A stretch of DNA of 64,000 bases from an uncultured Clostridia bacterium (GTDB lineage Bacteria; Bacillota; Clostridia; UMGS1810), in the NCBI GenBank assembly GCA_934500705.1, contig CAKSTI010000009.1, positions 53,583 through 117,582 on the forward strand, written 5' to 3'. Position 1 is the first letter of the stretch. Every line of letters starts with the position of its first letter. The position numbers and the translations under genes were made by a program. This document shows, piece after piece, positions 24,238 to 33,212 of the stretch. A model generated the notes under the pieces. The model saw only the letters and a list, made by a program, of their open reading frames with translations, had not been told where the DNA came from and ran no database searches.

Positions 24238-27200
24238 TCAATCTTTGCTGACCAGCTGCTCAAATTCCTGCGGCGGCATAGGTCTTGCAAAGTAATATCC
24301 CTGCATAGACGTGCAGCCCACGGCCTTTAAAAATTCCGCCTGCGTCTTTGTTTCCACACCCTCGGCAATAACGCCGATGTTTAAATCCTTTGCCATTTTT
24401 ACAACCGAGCGCAGAATGTCATCACTCTTTTTGTTGCCGCAGCCAACCTGTGAGGTCAGTTTTATGTCAATCTTTATGGTGTCTATGTCTAAGTCTTTAA
24501 GAATGTTAAGGGACGAATATCCCGAACCAAAGTCGTCCATTTCCACAGTAAATCCGGCGGCTTTAAAGTCCGTAACCACACTCTTTAACGCCTCGGTGTC
24601 CGATGTGTATGCGCTTTCGGTTATTTCAAGCTTGATGAGCCTCGGCTCAATGCCGAGTTTTTTCACCGTATCGGAAATAGTCCGGCATATCTTGCCGCCC
24701 AGTATGTCTATGCGTGATATGTTTACCGAAATCGGCAGTTCAATTCCACGTTCCTGCCAGTATTTAGCGTAAGCACAGCTCTTTTCTATAACATATGTGT
24801 CCACAAATGTTACCTGCCTGCTGCGCTCCAAAAGCGGAATAAAGTCCGCCGGCGGTATAAGTCCCCTCTCAGGGTGACGCCAGCGCACAAGCGCCTCTGC
24901 GCCGATTAATGCGGATGTTTCGTAATCGTACTGCGGCTGGAACCATACTTCAAACTCTCCCTTTTTAAGCGCACCCTTAACCTCGCCGAGGAGTTTCTGC
25001 CGTGTTTCCGCCGCCTGCATAAGCCCCGTTTTGTAGTAGGCAATGGGTGTCGAAAAGTCATAGCGCACACTGCGCAGCGCAAGGTACGCCTTATACAGCA
25101 TTACCGACGGGTCACAGTTTTCCTCGCACAGGTCGTACACGCCCATATGAATTGTTATCGGGTAGTCAAGCTCGTAGTCCTTAAAGTCCTCCGTGAACGA
25201 CTTGTAGCACTCCTCTGCCGACGGGTAGTCCTCAAAGCAGAAACGTGCAAAGTGGTCGGCGTAAAGGTGAGCCGAAAAGCTCGACTCTCTGTTGTGTGTG
25301 CGCATATGCTCGCCCACGCTTCTCAGCAGCCTGTTGCCGGCGTTAAAGCCGTATGTTGCGTTTATGTTGCTCAGCCCGTCTATGTTGTAGCGGTAAATGC
25401 GGTACCTTCTGCCGGGATTTTCTTCTATAATGCGGAGCACTTCATCGTGAAATCCCGATGCGTTCAAAAGCCCCGTTTCAATGTCTGTCTTGCTTGCCAC
25501 GATGTCGCTTATGTTCTCGCACGATACCACAATGCTCTCTTTTCTCCCGTCAAGGTATGAGTAACTTACCTTGTAGTAACCGCCTGAGCTGTTGTCGGCG
25601 TTCATAAGATGCGTGGTCAGGGAATACTGCGGTGAATTTTCAAGCTGTTTTTTAATGTTTTCAAGTGTTATGCTGTCTTTTAAAAATTCAAAATCGTGTT
25701 TTGAAAGTGACCTTTCAAGTGAGTAAATTGCGGCATCATCGTACATAGCACCGCCCTTTAAGACGTGATTTTCCAAAAACCTTGCGTCACCGAGCGTCTT
25801 TATGCCGAAAATGCGCCCGGAGGCAACGTCAATCAGACCCATTGCCTCAAAGTCCTCGTCAATTATCTTTGAGCATATCTGCTCCAAGCGCTTTTCGGAA
25901 CTTATGCTCTCGGCATATATAAACGCCTCCGCCTCGTCGGTTATCGGACTTCTCACAAGTTCTGCGGTAATCCTCACCCATATGTAGCGTTCGTCCGGAC
26001 TGTAAAGCATAAAGTCGCCGCTGACGTTTCGCTTTCCGTCTGTAAATGAGGCGAGCAGGGCATTGCGTGAGAACATCTCATTAAATTTACTGCGGTCGCA
26101 CGGGTGCATTTCGGAATATGCCCGATTGCACACATCGTCGGCTGTTTTTAGCGTTTCCGTCTTGTCTTTAAGTTTACTGCTGCCAAAACAGCATATGTTC
26201 TTTGCAAGATTTACATAGTACATCGCAAGCACGCCCGGGCGTTCCAGCAGACGCCGGCTCTGAAAGCTGTGGTATTCCTCCAACTTTTTGCGCCGTTCCG
26301 CCTCAAATGCGCTTACAATGGTTATTCTGCGGTGCATAATTACAATTATCAAAACCGCCGCAATGAGGGTTATGATAAATAAAAGGAACGTAACCGCCAA
26401 CGTCATTTTACTCTGTATTCCCGCAAGATACGAGGCGTATGCGGTTGTTGTTACACTGAAAATATAAATATCTTCAAGACCTATGGGCATATAGATACCG
26501 TAGTATTTTTCGTCGTTGTATGTATACTTGCGCACATCGCCTTCGGCAGTGTCTGCCGCCTTGTCTTCTCCTTTAAAATAGTCGTCTATGTTTCTGCCGA
26601 CTTTTACATATAATGTATTTCTGTCTGCGGCGGCAATAACATCGCCGTTGCCGTAGCACAGAAAGTTGTATTGATTTTTGTTTGTATCGGGGCCGTCAAG
26701 CTCACCGCAAATGTCCGAGAGAAGTCTTGTCGCTACAATTACGCCTACAATTTTGTTGTCCGAGCGGACGGGCGATGCAAATACAAATACCGAACTTCCG
26801 CTCATTCTCCCCTCGGATAGAAACTGTGTGCTCTGCCTGCCCGCCAATGCGTCTTTAAAATATGGACGGTCCGAGCAGTCGGCGGTAGTGCCGTTCTGAT
26901 ACAGAAGTTTTCCGCTCCTTGTGGAAATTGCTATGTTGGCAAATCGGCTCTCTCTTAAAAGAATGTTTAAATCATCAAGAACACCCTTGTCGGTGTAAAT
27001 GTCTTTGTTCCATTCTATTGCCGAGGCAATGAGGTCAAGCTGTTCAAAGCAGGCGCTCACACGCTCGTTCATAGAAATGCTCTGCGTTCTCGCCGAGTCT
27101 GCCAGCAGGCGGTACGCCCTCTTTTCGGAGTCGGCACCGAGCCGTGAGCCGTATATTCCGAGAACTGCGGCGGCGATTGCGAGCAGCGCAAAAACAGGGA

Positions 27201-27249
27201 GTACTATGCCCTTTAAAATAAATCTTTTTTCTTTGGTATTGTCTTTCAT
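24238..27249 (-). CDS. Membrane EAL-domain phosphodiesterase with dCache-like sensor
   Basis: A 1003-residue protein. A first membrane span lies near residues 12-34, an extracellular dCache-like region (about 40-285, with NIAISTRSGKLLYQNGTT and DRPYFKDALAG) follows, and a second span is near 292-316. The middle contains PAS-like sequence. A GGDEF-type domain has YADHF (near 660) in place of the signature, so it is probably inactive or a nucleotide sensor. The EAL domain has EALVRW (near 785), NISRID, LEITES, EMDDFGSGYSSL and AEGVET. The ATG at 27249 has GAGGTG upstream. It is the first gene of a two-gene EAL operon from the promoter at 27277. Confidence 0.93.
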   Translation of the reverse strand: MKDNTKEKRFILKGIVLPVFALLAIAAAVLGIYGSRLGADSEKRAYRLLADSARTQSISMNERVSACFEQLDLIASAIEWNKDIYTDKGVLDDLNILLRESRFANIAISTRSGKLLYQNGTTADCSDRPYFKDALAGRQSTQFLSEGRMSGSSVFVFASPVRSDNKIVGVIVATRLLSDICGELDGPDTNKNQYNFLCYGNGDVIAAADRNTLYVKVGRNIDDYFKGEDKAADTAEGDVRKYTYNDEKYYGIYMPIGLEDIYIFSVTTTAYASYLAGIQSKMTLAVTFLLFIITLIAAVLIIVIMHRRITIVSAFEAERRKKLEEYHSFQSRRLLERPGVLAMYYVNLAKNICCFGSSKLKDKTETLKTADDVCNRAYSEMHPCDRSKFNEMFSRNALLASFTDGKRNVSGDFMLYSPDERYIWVRITAELVRSPITDEAEAFIYAESISSEKRLEQICSKIIDEDFEAMGLIDVASGRIFGIKTLGDARFLENHVLKGGAMYDDAAIYSLERSLSKHDFEFLKDSITLENIKKQLENSPQYSLTTHLMNADNSSGGYYKVSYSYLDGRKESIVVSCENISDIVASKTDIETGLLNASGFHDEVLRIIEENPGRRYRIYRYNIDGLSNINATYGFNAGNRLLRSVGEHMRTHNRESSFSAHLYADHFARFCFEDYPSAEECYKSFTEDFKDYELDYPITIHMGVYDLCEENCDPSVMLYKAYLALRSVRYDFSTPIAYYKTGLMQAAETRQKLLGEVKGALKKGEFEVWFQPQYDYETSALIGAEALVRWRHPERGLIPPADFIPLLERSRQVTFVDTYVIEKSCAYAKYWQERGIELPISVNISRIDILGGKICRTISDTVKKLGIEPRLIKLEITESAYTSDTEALKSVVTDFKAAGFTVEMDDFGSGYSSLNILKDLDIDTIKIDIKLTSQVGCGNKKSDDILRSVVKMAKDLNIGVIAEGVETKTQAEFLKAVGCTSMQGYYFARPMPPQEFEQLVSKD

Positions 27250-27276
27250 TGCTGCCCACCTCACACTATTGTGTTT

Positions 27277-27305
27277 ATTATACATTATTTTGAACACTAA
27301 TTCAA
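27277..27305 (-). promoter_or_regulatory. Promoter of the two-gene EAL operon
   Basis: TTGAAT (27300-27305), 17 bases, TATAAT (27277-27282) on the minus strand, about 28 bases before the ATG; divergent from the rimP promoter. Confidence 0.85.
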
Positions 27306-27365
27306 TCATTTTTATATATAAATGTAATAAAAATGCAGATTTATTTATTTTTACCAAAAAAAGAC

Positions 27366-27394
27366 TTGATTTTTTCCTGTAAGTGTGATAAAAT
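27366..27394 (+). promoter_or_regulatory. Promoter of the rimP-nusA-infB operon
   Basis: TTGATT (27366-27371), 17 bases, TAAAAT (27389-27394). Start of transcription is expected near 27401, so the leader begins with the first of two hairpins. Confidence 0.8.
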
Positions 27395-27399
27395 AATTT

Positions 27400-27463
27400 A
27401 CGGTCAAGGGATTGACCGTGTTTTATAGCATCGTATTTGCAGAGTGGGTTTGTGACCCACTCT
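27400..27463 (+). promoter_or_regulatory. Two-hairpin leader of the rimP operon
   Basis: ACGGTCAA/TTGACCGT (27400-27419) and AGAGTGGGT/ACCCACTCT (27441-27463) are two perfect hairpins in the 5' leader. The second is followed by TTTCGTGTT. A hairpin of the second type is commonly seen before rimP in Firmicutes; it may act as an attenuator or a NusA-responsive element. Function inferred. Confidence 0.65.
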
Positions 27464-27506
27464 TTCGTGTTATTATGGACGCAAAAAATTTAAAGGCGGT
27501 GTTTTA

Positions 27507-27977
27507 ATGGCATCAAATTCAAAGGTAACGGACATTGTGTACGCTCTTGCTCTGCCGCTGGCACAGGAGGCAGGGTGCACGTTGTACGAGGTCGAGTACA
27601 AAAAAGAAGGGGCGGATAACGTTTTGCGTGTCGTGCTTGACACCTTGGACAACAGCAGTATTTCCATTGATATGTGCGAGAAGGTGAGCCGCTCTCTGAG
27701 CGACGTTCTCGACGAAAAGGACCCCATACGGGGCGCATATATGCTGGAAGTCACCTCTCCGGGACTTGACAGACCGCTCAAAAAGGCAGAGGATTTCAAG
27801 AGGTTTTCCGGCAGGCTCATAGATGTGGGTCTGTATAAACCGCTCGGCGGCAAAAAGACGCTCTGCGGTACGCTCAAATCATATGATGACGGCGTTGTTA
27901 TGCTTGAATGTGACGGCGAGGAGATTTCCGTAAGCACATCGGACACTGCCTATATAAGGCTTGCAGTTGAGTTTTAA
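27507..27977 (+). CDS. rimP: Ribosome maturation factor RimP
   Basis: A 156-residue protein of the usual length. LPLAQEAGCTLYEVEYKKEG, the central DMCEKVSRSLSDVLDEKDPI and MLEVTSPGLDRPLKKAEDF are signature segments of RimP, which assists 30S subunit maturation. The N-terminal alpha/beta domain is followed by an SH3-like C-terminal domain. It is the first gene of the operon that continues with nusA. Confidence 0.97.
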   Translation: MASNSKVTDIVYALALPLAQEAGCTLYEVEYKKEGADNVLRVVLDTLDNSSISIDMCEKVSRSLSDVLDEKDPIRGAYMLEVTSPGLDRPLKKAEDFKRFSGRLIDVGLYKPLGGKKTLCGTLKSYDDGVVMLECDGEEISVSTSDTAYIRLAVEF

Positions 27978-28002
27978 CGAACGAAAGGAATGATTATAAA
28001 AA

Positions 28003-29034
28003 ATGAACAGTGAATTTCTTAACGCATTGGACCAGATTGAAAAGGAGAAAAACATAAGCAAGGATATTCTCCTTGACGCCATCGACGCAGCGCTTGTTTC
28101 CGCATACAAGCGCAACTACAACACAAGCCACGGCAACGTGGTTGTAAACATCGACCGTGACAGCGGCGAGGTAAAGGTGTTTGTGCAAAAAGAGGTTGTG
28201 GAGCAGGTAGATGACCCTATGACTCAAATCTCATTGGACGACGCCGCAAAAATCAGCGGAAAGTATGAGCTCGGCGACATCGTGAACATCGAGGACGCAC
28301 CGGCAGAGTTCGGCAGAATTGCGGCTCAGACGGCAAAGCAGGTGGTAATGCAGAGGATTAAAGAGGCGGAGCGCACCTTAATCTATGACGAGTTCTCCGA
28401 GAAGGAGCATCAGCTCTTAACAGGCGTAGTGCAGAGAATTGAAAAGAAAAATATCTACCTCGACATCGGCAAAACCGAGGCGTATCTTGCACCGAGCGAG
28501 CAGGTTCCCACCGAGAGCTACACCTTCCATAAGAGAATGAAAGTGTACGTAACAGAGGTTAGGAGAACAACCAAAGGTTCGCTTGTAAACGTTTCGAGGT
28601 CAAAGCCGGCACTCGTCGCAAAACTCTTTGAGGAGGAAATACCGGAAATACACGACGGCATCGTCGAGATTAAGAGCATCGCCAGAGAGGCGGGTTCAAG
28701 GTCTAAAATTGCCGTTCTTTCCAACGATTCCAACATCGACCCCATCGGCGCCTGCATAGGAGCAAAGGGAACAAGGGTTCAGACCATAGTCGATGAATTA
28801 AACGGCGAGAAAATAGACATAGTAAAATACAGCGACGACCCAGGGGAGTTCATCATTGCAAGCCTTAATCCGGCAGAGGTGTTGAGCCTTGATATCGACA
28901 CCGAGGCAAAAGAGGCAAACGTCATAGTTCCGGCAGACCAGCTCTCGCTCGCAATAGGCAAAGAGGGTCAGAACGCACGTCTTGCCGCACGTCTTACGGG
29001 CTACAAGATAGACATTAAGAGCGACAATATGTAA
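28003..29034 (+). CDS. nusA: Transcription termination/antitermination protein NusA
   Basis: A 343-residue protein, the size of Firmicute NusA without the C-terminal repeats of the E. coli protein. The N-terminal RNA polymerase-binding domain is followed by an S1 domain (about 130-200, with RIEKKNIYLDIGKTEAYL) and two KH domains (with DPIGACIGAKGTRVQTIV and LSLAIGKEGQNARLAARLTG). It modulates pausing, termination and antitermination. Spacing from rimP is 25 bases. Confidence 0.98.
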   Translation: MNSEFLNALDQIEKEKNISKDILLDAIDAALVSAYKRNYNTSHGNVVVNIDRDSGEVKVFVQKEVVEQVDDPMTQISLDDAAKISGKYELGDIVNIEDAPAEFGRIAAQTAKQVVMQRIKEAERTLIYDEFSEKEHQLLTGVVQRIEKKNIYLDIGKTEAYLAPSEQVPTESYTFHKRMKVYVTEVRRTTKGSLVNVSRSKPALVAKLFEEEIPEIHDGIVEIKSIAREAGSRSKIAVLSNDSNIDPIGACIGAKGTRVQTIVDELNGEKIDIVKYSDDPGEFIIASLNPAEVLSLDIDTEAKEANVIVPADQLSLAIGKEGQNARLAARLTGYKIDIKSDNM

Positions 29035-29049
29035 TTTTGGGGTGAAACG

Positions 29050-29316
29050 ATGGCTAAAAACATTGTTCCCACAAGAATGTGCGCCGGCTGTATGCAAAGA
29101 CGTCCCAAGGGCGAGCTTTTGAGAGTCTTCCGTGACAAGGACGGCAGTATCTCGGCGGACATTGACAAAAAATATACGGGCAGAGGCGCCTATGTGTGCG
29201 CAAACAGAGAGTGCATACAAAAAGTGCAAAAGAAAAACAGCTTTGCACGAATGTTAAAGGCAAAGACAAAGCCCGAAATTTTTGAAAAACTTTCGGCACT
29301 TGCCGACAGGGAGTGA
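29050..29316 (+). CDS. rnpM: YlxR/RnpM RNA-binding protein
   Basis: An 88-residue basic protein. RMCAGCMQRRPKGELLRVF and GRGAYVCANRECIQK are the conserved segments of the YlxR family (RnpM), which binds RNase P RNA in Bacillus. It lies between nusA and the L7Ae-like gene, its standard position in the operon. Confidence 0.96.
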   Translation: MAKNIVPTRMCAGCMQRRPKGELLRVFRDKDGSISADIDKKYTGRGAYVCANRECIQKVQKKNSFARMLKAKTKPEIFEKLSALADRE

Positions 29317-29323
29317 TTTTGAA

Positions 29324-29647
29324 TTGGATAAGGTTTTGAGCCTTCTCGGACTTGCAAAGAGAGCCGGCAGACTGCTCAGCGGCGAGAGCGCAGTAAAAGA
29401 GGGCGTCCGCTTCGGCAAGGCGCACCTTGTGGTAATAGCCGGCGACGCAAGTTGCAACACGGCTAAAAACATCACCGATAGCTGCAACTATTACGGTGTC
29501 AGATATTTTACTTATTCCGATAAAACATCTTTGGGTCACGCAATAGGCAACGAGTTTAATGCAGCGGTTGCCGTTACGGACGAAGGTTTTTCAAAGAGTA
29601 TAGAAAAGTGCTTGCAGGCAAATATTAATGGAGGTGACAGATTATGA
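29324..29647 (+). CDS. ylxQ: L7Ae-family RNA-binding protein YlxQ
   Basis: A 107-residue protein of the L7Ae/L30e/S12e/Gadd45 fold. LSLLGLAKRAGRLLSGESAV and AHLVVIAGDASCNTAKN are the family signature; members bind kink-turn RNA. The start is probably TTG at 29324, with GGGAG 10 bases upstream; the reading frame extends further upstream through the rnpM end but has no ribosome site there. It overlaps infB by 4 bases (ATGA). Confidence 0.93.
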   Translation: MDKVLSLLGLAKRAGRLLSGESAVKEGVRFGKAHLVVIAGDASCNTAKNITDSCNYYGVRYFTYSDKTSLGHAIGNEFNAAVAVTDEGFSKSIEKCLQANINGGDRL

Positions 29648-31908
29648 CCGGACCGAGAGTGCACGAATTAGGTAAGGACATAAACGTTTCAAGCAAGGTG
29701 CTCATTGAGCTGCTTGAACAGTACGACATAAAGGTTAAAAATCATATGACAACACTGGAACTTGACCAGACCGATGTGATTTTGACATCATATCTCAATA
29801 AATATGACGATGGCTCGACCATAGAGGAGTATTACAACAAACTCCACGAGGCAATGGAGAGCGAAAAGCCCAAAAAGGCAAAAACCGCCAAAGCCGAGGA
29901 GGAAAAGCCGGAGCAGGAGGAAACAGCCGAAGTTGAGATAGTAAAAGAGGACACACAAAAGGTTGTTGACACAAGACAGAATACCGTAGACCTCGAAAAG
30001 CTCGACATTGACAAGATAGAAAAGCTCGTTGATATTGACGCAGAGGAAAAAACGGAGAAAAAGCAAAAAATCAAGAAAAACACCCAGCCTTCCAAAAAGA
30101 TTGACAAAAAGGCGGAATCTGCCCCCAAAGCCAAAAAGGCAAAGGAGGAGCCGTCTGCTCCCAAAGAGGTCGAAATACCGGAGGAAATCTCCGTCGGCGA
30201 CTTTGCCGCAAAGCTGGGCGTATCTCCCACGGCAGTTGTCAAAAAGCTGTTTGAAATCGGCGTAATGGCGTCCGTCAGCCAGACCATAGACTTTGACACC
30301 GCCGCATTAATCGGCGATGACCTCGGATTTATCATCAAACAGGAAATCATCGTTACAGATGAGGATCGCCTGTTTAACGACGTTGAGGACAAAGAGGAAG
30401 ACCTCAAACCCCGTCCGCCGGTAGTTGTTGTTATGGGTCACGTTGACCACGGTAAAACGTCGCTCCTCGATACCATCAGAAAAACAAATGTCATTGCCAA
30501 AGAGGCGGGCGGCATCACTCAGCACATCGGTGCGTACAGAGTGCGCATCCACGATAAAAAAATCACGTTTTTGGACACTCCGGGTCACGAGGCGTTTACA
30601 TCAATGCGTATGAGAGGCGCACAGGTTACGGATATTGCCATTTTGGTTGTTGCGGCGGACGACGGCATTATGCCCCAGACCGTTGAGGCAATAAACCACG
30701 CCAAAGCGGCAGGTGTAACCATCATCGTTGCCATAAACAAGATAGATAAAGAGGGCGCAAACCCCGATAAGATAAAGCAGGAACTCACCGAGTACGACCT
30801 TATCCCCGAAGAGTGGGGCGGCGACACAATCTGCGTTCCGATTTCCGCAAAGTACAATCAGAACATAGACGAACTGCTTGAAATGGTTATCCTCGTTGCC
30901 GAGATGAAAGAGCTTAAAGCCAACCCCGACAGACGTGCCAAAGGTACCGTCATCGAGGCACAGCTTGACAAGGGCAGAGGTCCTGTCGCTACCGTCCTCG
31001 TTCAGAACGGTACGCTCAAAACGGGCGACATCGTGGTTGCCGGCACTGCCGAGGGCAGAGTAAGAGCAATGGTTGACGACCGTGGCAATAAGGTTAAAAA
31101 AGCAGGCCCGTCCGTTCCGGTTGAGATAATCGGACTTAGCGAAGTGCCCGAAGGCGGCGACACCTTCTACGCCGTTGACGATGAGAAAAAGGCGAGAGCC
31201 GTTGTCGAAAAGAGAAAAGAGAAAATCAAGGAAGAGCATATTAAGTCACGCTCCGTCGTTTCCCTTGACGCACTCTTTGACCAGATTAAAGAGGGCGAAG
31301 TCAAAGACCTCAATATTATTGTCAAAGCAGACGTTCAAGGCTCCGTTGAGGCTGTTAAGCAGTCGCTCACCAAGCTGTCGAACGAGGAAGTGCGTGTAAA
31401 CTGTATCCACGGCGGCGTCGGCGGTGTTACCGAGAGCGACGTTATGCTTGCGGCGGCGTCAAATGCAATTATAGTCGGCTTTAACGTCCGCCCCGATAAC
31501 GGTGCGCTGTCCTCTGCAAAGCAGAACGACGTAGACATAAGACTCTACCGTGTCATCTACCACGCAATAGAGGAGATTGAGGCGGCAATGAAGGGTATGC
31601 TCGCTCCCAAGTTTAAGGAAAATATCCTCGGCCACGCCGAGATAAGGAATACCTTTAAGGTTAGCGGAGTCGGCACAATCGGCGGCGGATACGTTCAGGA
31701 CGGCAAAATTTCCAGAAATTCGCAGGTGCGCATTGTGCGTGACGGCATTGTCGTTCACGAGGGCATACTTTCCAGCCTTAAACGTTTCAAGGACGACGTT
31801 AAGGACGTTGCCGCAGGTTATGAGTGCGGCATAGGCATCGAAAACTTTAACGATATTAAGGACGGCGACATCGTTGAGTCGTTCGTAATGGAGGAAATAA
31901 AGGATTAA
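29644..31908 (+). CDS. infB: Translation initiation factor IF-2
   Basis: A 754-residue GTPase. An IF2_N domain at the start is followed by a charged Lys/Glu/Ala-rich linker (about 70-175), a second IF2_N domain (about 180-230), and the G domain with GHVDHGKT (near residue 265), DTPGHEA, and NKID (near 362). Domains II to IV follow. It places initiator tRNA on the 30S subunit. The ATG overlaps the ylxQ stop. Confidence 0.99.
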   Translation: MTGPRVHELGKDINVSSKVLIELLEQYDIKVKNHMTTLELDQTDVILTSYLNKYDDGSTIEEYYNKLHEAMESEKPKKAKTAKAEEEKPEQEETAEVEIVKEDTQKVVDTRQNTVDLEKLDIDKIEKLVDIDAEEKTEKKQKIKKNTQPSKKIDKKAESAPKAKKAKEEPSAPKEVEIPEEISVGDFAAKLGVSPTAVVKKLFEIGVMASVSQTIDFDTAALIGDDLGFIIKQEIIVTDEDRLFNDVEDKEEDLKPRPPVVVVMGHVDHGKTSLLDTIRKTNVIAKEAGGITQHIGAYRVRIHDKKITFLDTPGHEAFTSMRMRGAQVTDIAILVVAADDGIMPQTVEAINHAKAAGVTIIVAINKIDKEGANPDKIKQELTEYDLIPEEWGGDTICVPISAKYNQNIDELLEMVILVAEMKELKANPDRRAKGTVIEAQLDKGRGPVATVLVQNGTLKTGDIVVAGTAEGRVRAMVDDRGNKVKKAGPSVPVEIIGLSEVPEGGDTFYAVDDEKKARAVVEKRKEKIKEEHIKSRSVVSLDALFDQIKEGEVKDLNIIVKADVQGSVEAVKQSLTKLSNEEVRVNCIHGGVGGVTESDVMLAAASNAIIVGFNVRPDNGALSSAKQNDVDIRLYRVIYHAIEEIEAAMKGMLAPKFKENILGHAEIRNTFKVSGVGTIGGGYVQDGKISRNSQVRIVRDGIVVHEGILSSLKRFKDDVKDVAAGYECGIGIENFNDIKDGDIVESFVMEEIKD

Positions 31909-31910
31909 TT

Positions 31911-32261
31911 ATGGCTTTTAACAGATTGGAAAGAATAAAGCAGGAAGTCAAGCGGGAAATGTCATCAATAGTGCGTGAGCTTAAAGACCCACGCATCAGT
32001 CCGATGACAAGCATCGTTGCGGCGGACGTGAGCCGTGACCTTAAATACGCCAAAATTTACGTGTCCGTAATGGGCACCGACGAGGAGAAAAAGGCAACAA
32101 TGGACGCACTCAAAAGCGCAACCGGCTTTATAAAGCGGGAAATCGGTTCAAGACTTGACTTGCGCTGTGTTCCTCAGCCGACTTTCGTTCTCGACAGCAC
32201 CATTGATTACGGTATGCACATAAATGAGCTTATTCATAAGATTAACGGAGAAGAAAAATGA
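31911..32261 (+). CDS. rbfA: 30S ribosome-binding factor A
   Basis: A 116-residue KH-fold protein: RLERIKQEVKREMSSIV, ELKDPRISPMTSIVAADVS and KYAKIYVSVMG are the RbfA signature. It assists late 16S rRNA maturation in the cold. It starts 2 bases after the infB stop and overlaps the next gene by 4 bases. Confidence 0.97.
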   Translation: MAFNRLERIKQEVKREMSSIVRELKDPRISPMTSIVAADVSRDLKYAKIYVSVMGTDEEKKATMDALKSATGFIKREIGSRLDLRCVPQPTFVLDSTIDYGMHINELIHKINGEEK

Positions 32262-33208
32262 ACATTTGCGACGTTGCAAAAGTAATTAAAGATAACGATA
32301 ACTTTGCCCTCGCCGTCCACGTCAATCCCGACGGAGACTGCATAGGCTCTGCCTCGGCATTGCTCTTGACACTGCGCAGTATGGGCAAGCGTGCGCATAT
32401 CGTCTTGGACGGCACCGTTCCGCAAAGACTTGCCTTTCTTGCGGAGGACGGATTTTTAGGCAATGCGGACGGCGGCTATGACGTGTGCATAGCCGTGGAC
32501 GTTGCCTCGGATTATATGATGGGCAGTGTGTACGAGAGCACGTTTAAGCACGCCAAAGTCACCTGCTGCCTTGACCACCACAGCACTAACAAGGGCTATG
32601 CGGATATAAACTGCATAGACCCCGATGCCTCGGCTGCGGGCGAGGTTGTTTATGACTTGATAGAAAACCACCTCGGCGGAGTGTCCCCGGACGCCGCAAT
32701 GCGCCTTTACGCCGCAATAGCGAGCGATACCGGCAGTTTCAGGTATTCAAACACCACCGCACGCACTCACCTGATTGCGTCAAAACTGCTCGAAAAGGAC
32801 TTTGACGCACCGCTTGTGATGCGCCTGCTCTTTGAGGTAAAGACCATAAACCAGCTCCGTCTTAAAAGCGACGTGATAAACGGACTTAAATTTGACTTTG
32901 ACGGCAAAGTGTGCATTGCAGTTCTTGAACAGCGCACTCTCGATAAATACGGTATGACCTTTGAGGACGCAGACGACTTGGCGTCGCTCCCACGTTCGCT
33001 TGACGGCGTTGAGGTCGGCGTGTTTATCAAGGTTAAAGCGCCAAACGAGGTCAAAGTGAGCCTGCGCTCAAACGCCTACGCAGACGTTGCGCAAATTGCC
33101 GCAAGTTTAGGCGGCGGCGGTCATATCCGTGCCGCAGGCGTGACGATTAAAGCAGACAGGGTAACGGCTGAAAAAATGATACTGGAAGAACTTAAAAAAG
33201 TGATGTGA
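32258..33208 (+). CDS. nrnA: DHH-family phosphoesterase NrnA
   Basis: A 316-residue DHH/DHHA1 protein. HVNPDGDCIGSA, VAVDVASD, CLDHHSTNK and ASDTGSFRYSNTT supply the metal-binding residues; GGGGHIRAAG is the DHHA1 substrate motif. NrnA degrades short oligoribonucleotides and dephosphorylates pAp. Its place between rbfA and truB is standard for Firmicutes. Confidence 0.95.
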   Translation: MNICDVAKVIKDNDNFALAVHVNPDGDCIGSASALLLTLRSMGKRAHIVLDGTVPQRLAFLAEDGFLGNADGGYDVCIAVDVASDYMMGSVYESTFKHAKVTCCLDHHSTNKGYADINCIDPDASAAGEVVYDLIENHLGGVSPDAAMRLYAAIASDTGSFRYSNTTARTHLIASKLLEKDFDAPLVMRLLFEVKTINQLRLKSDVINGLKFDFDGKVCIAVLEQRTLDKYGMTFEDADDLASLPRSLDGVEVGVFIKVKAPNEVKVSLRSNAYADVAQIAASLGGGGHIRAAGVTIKADRVTAEKMILEELKKVM

Positions 33209-33212
33209 CAAT

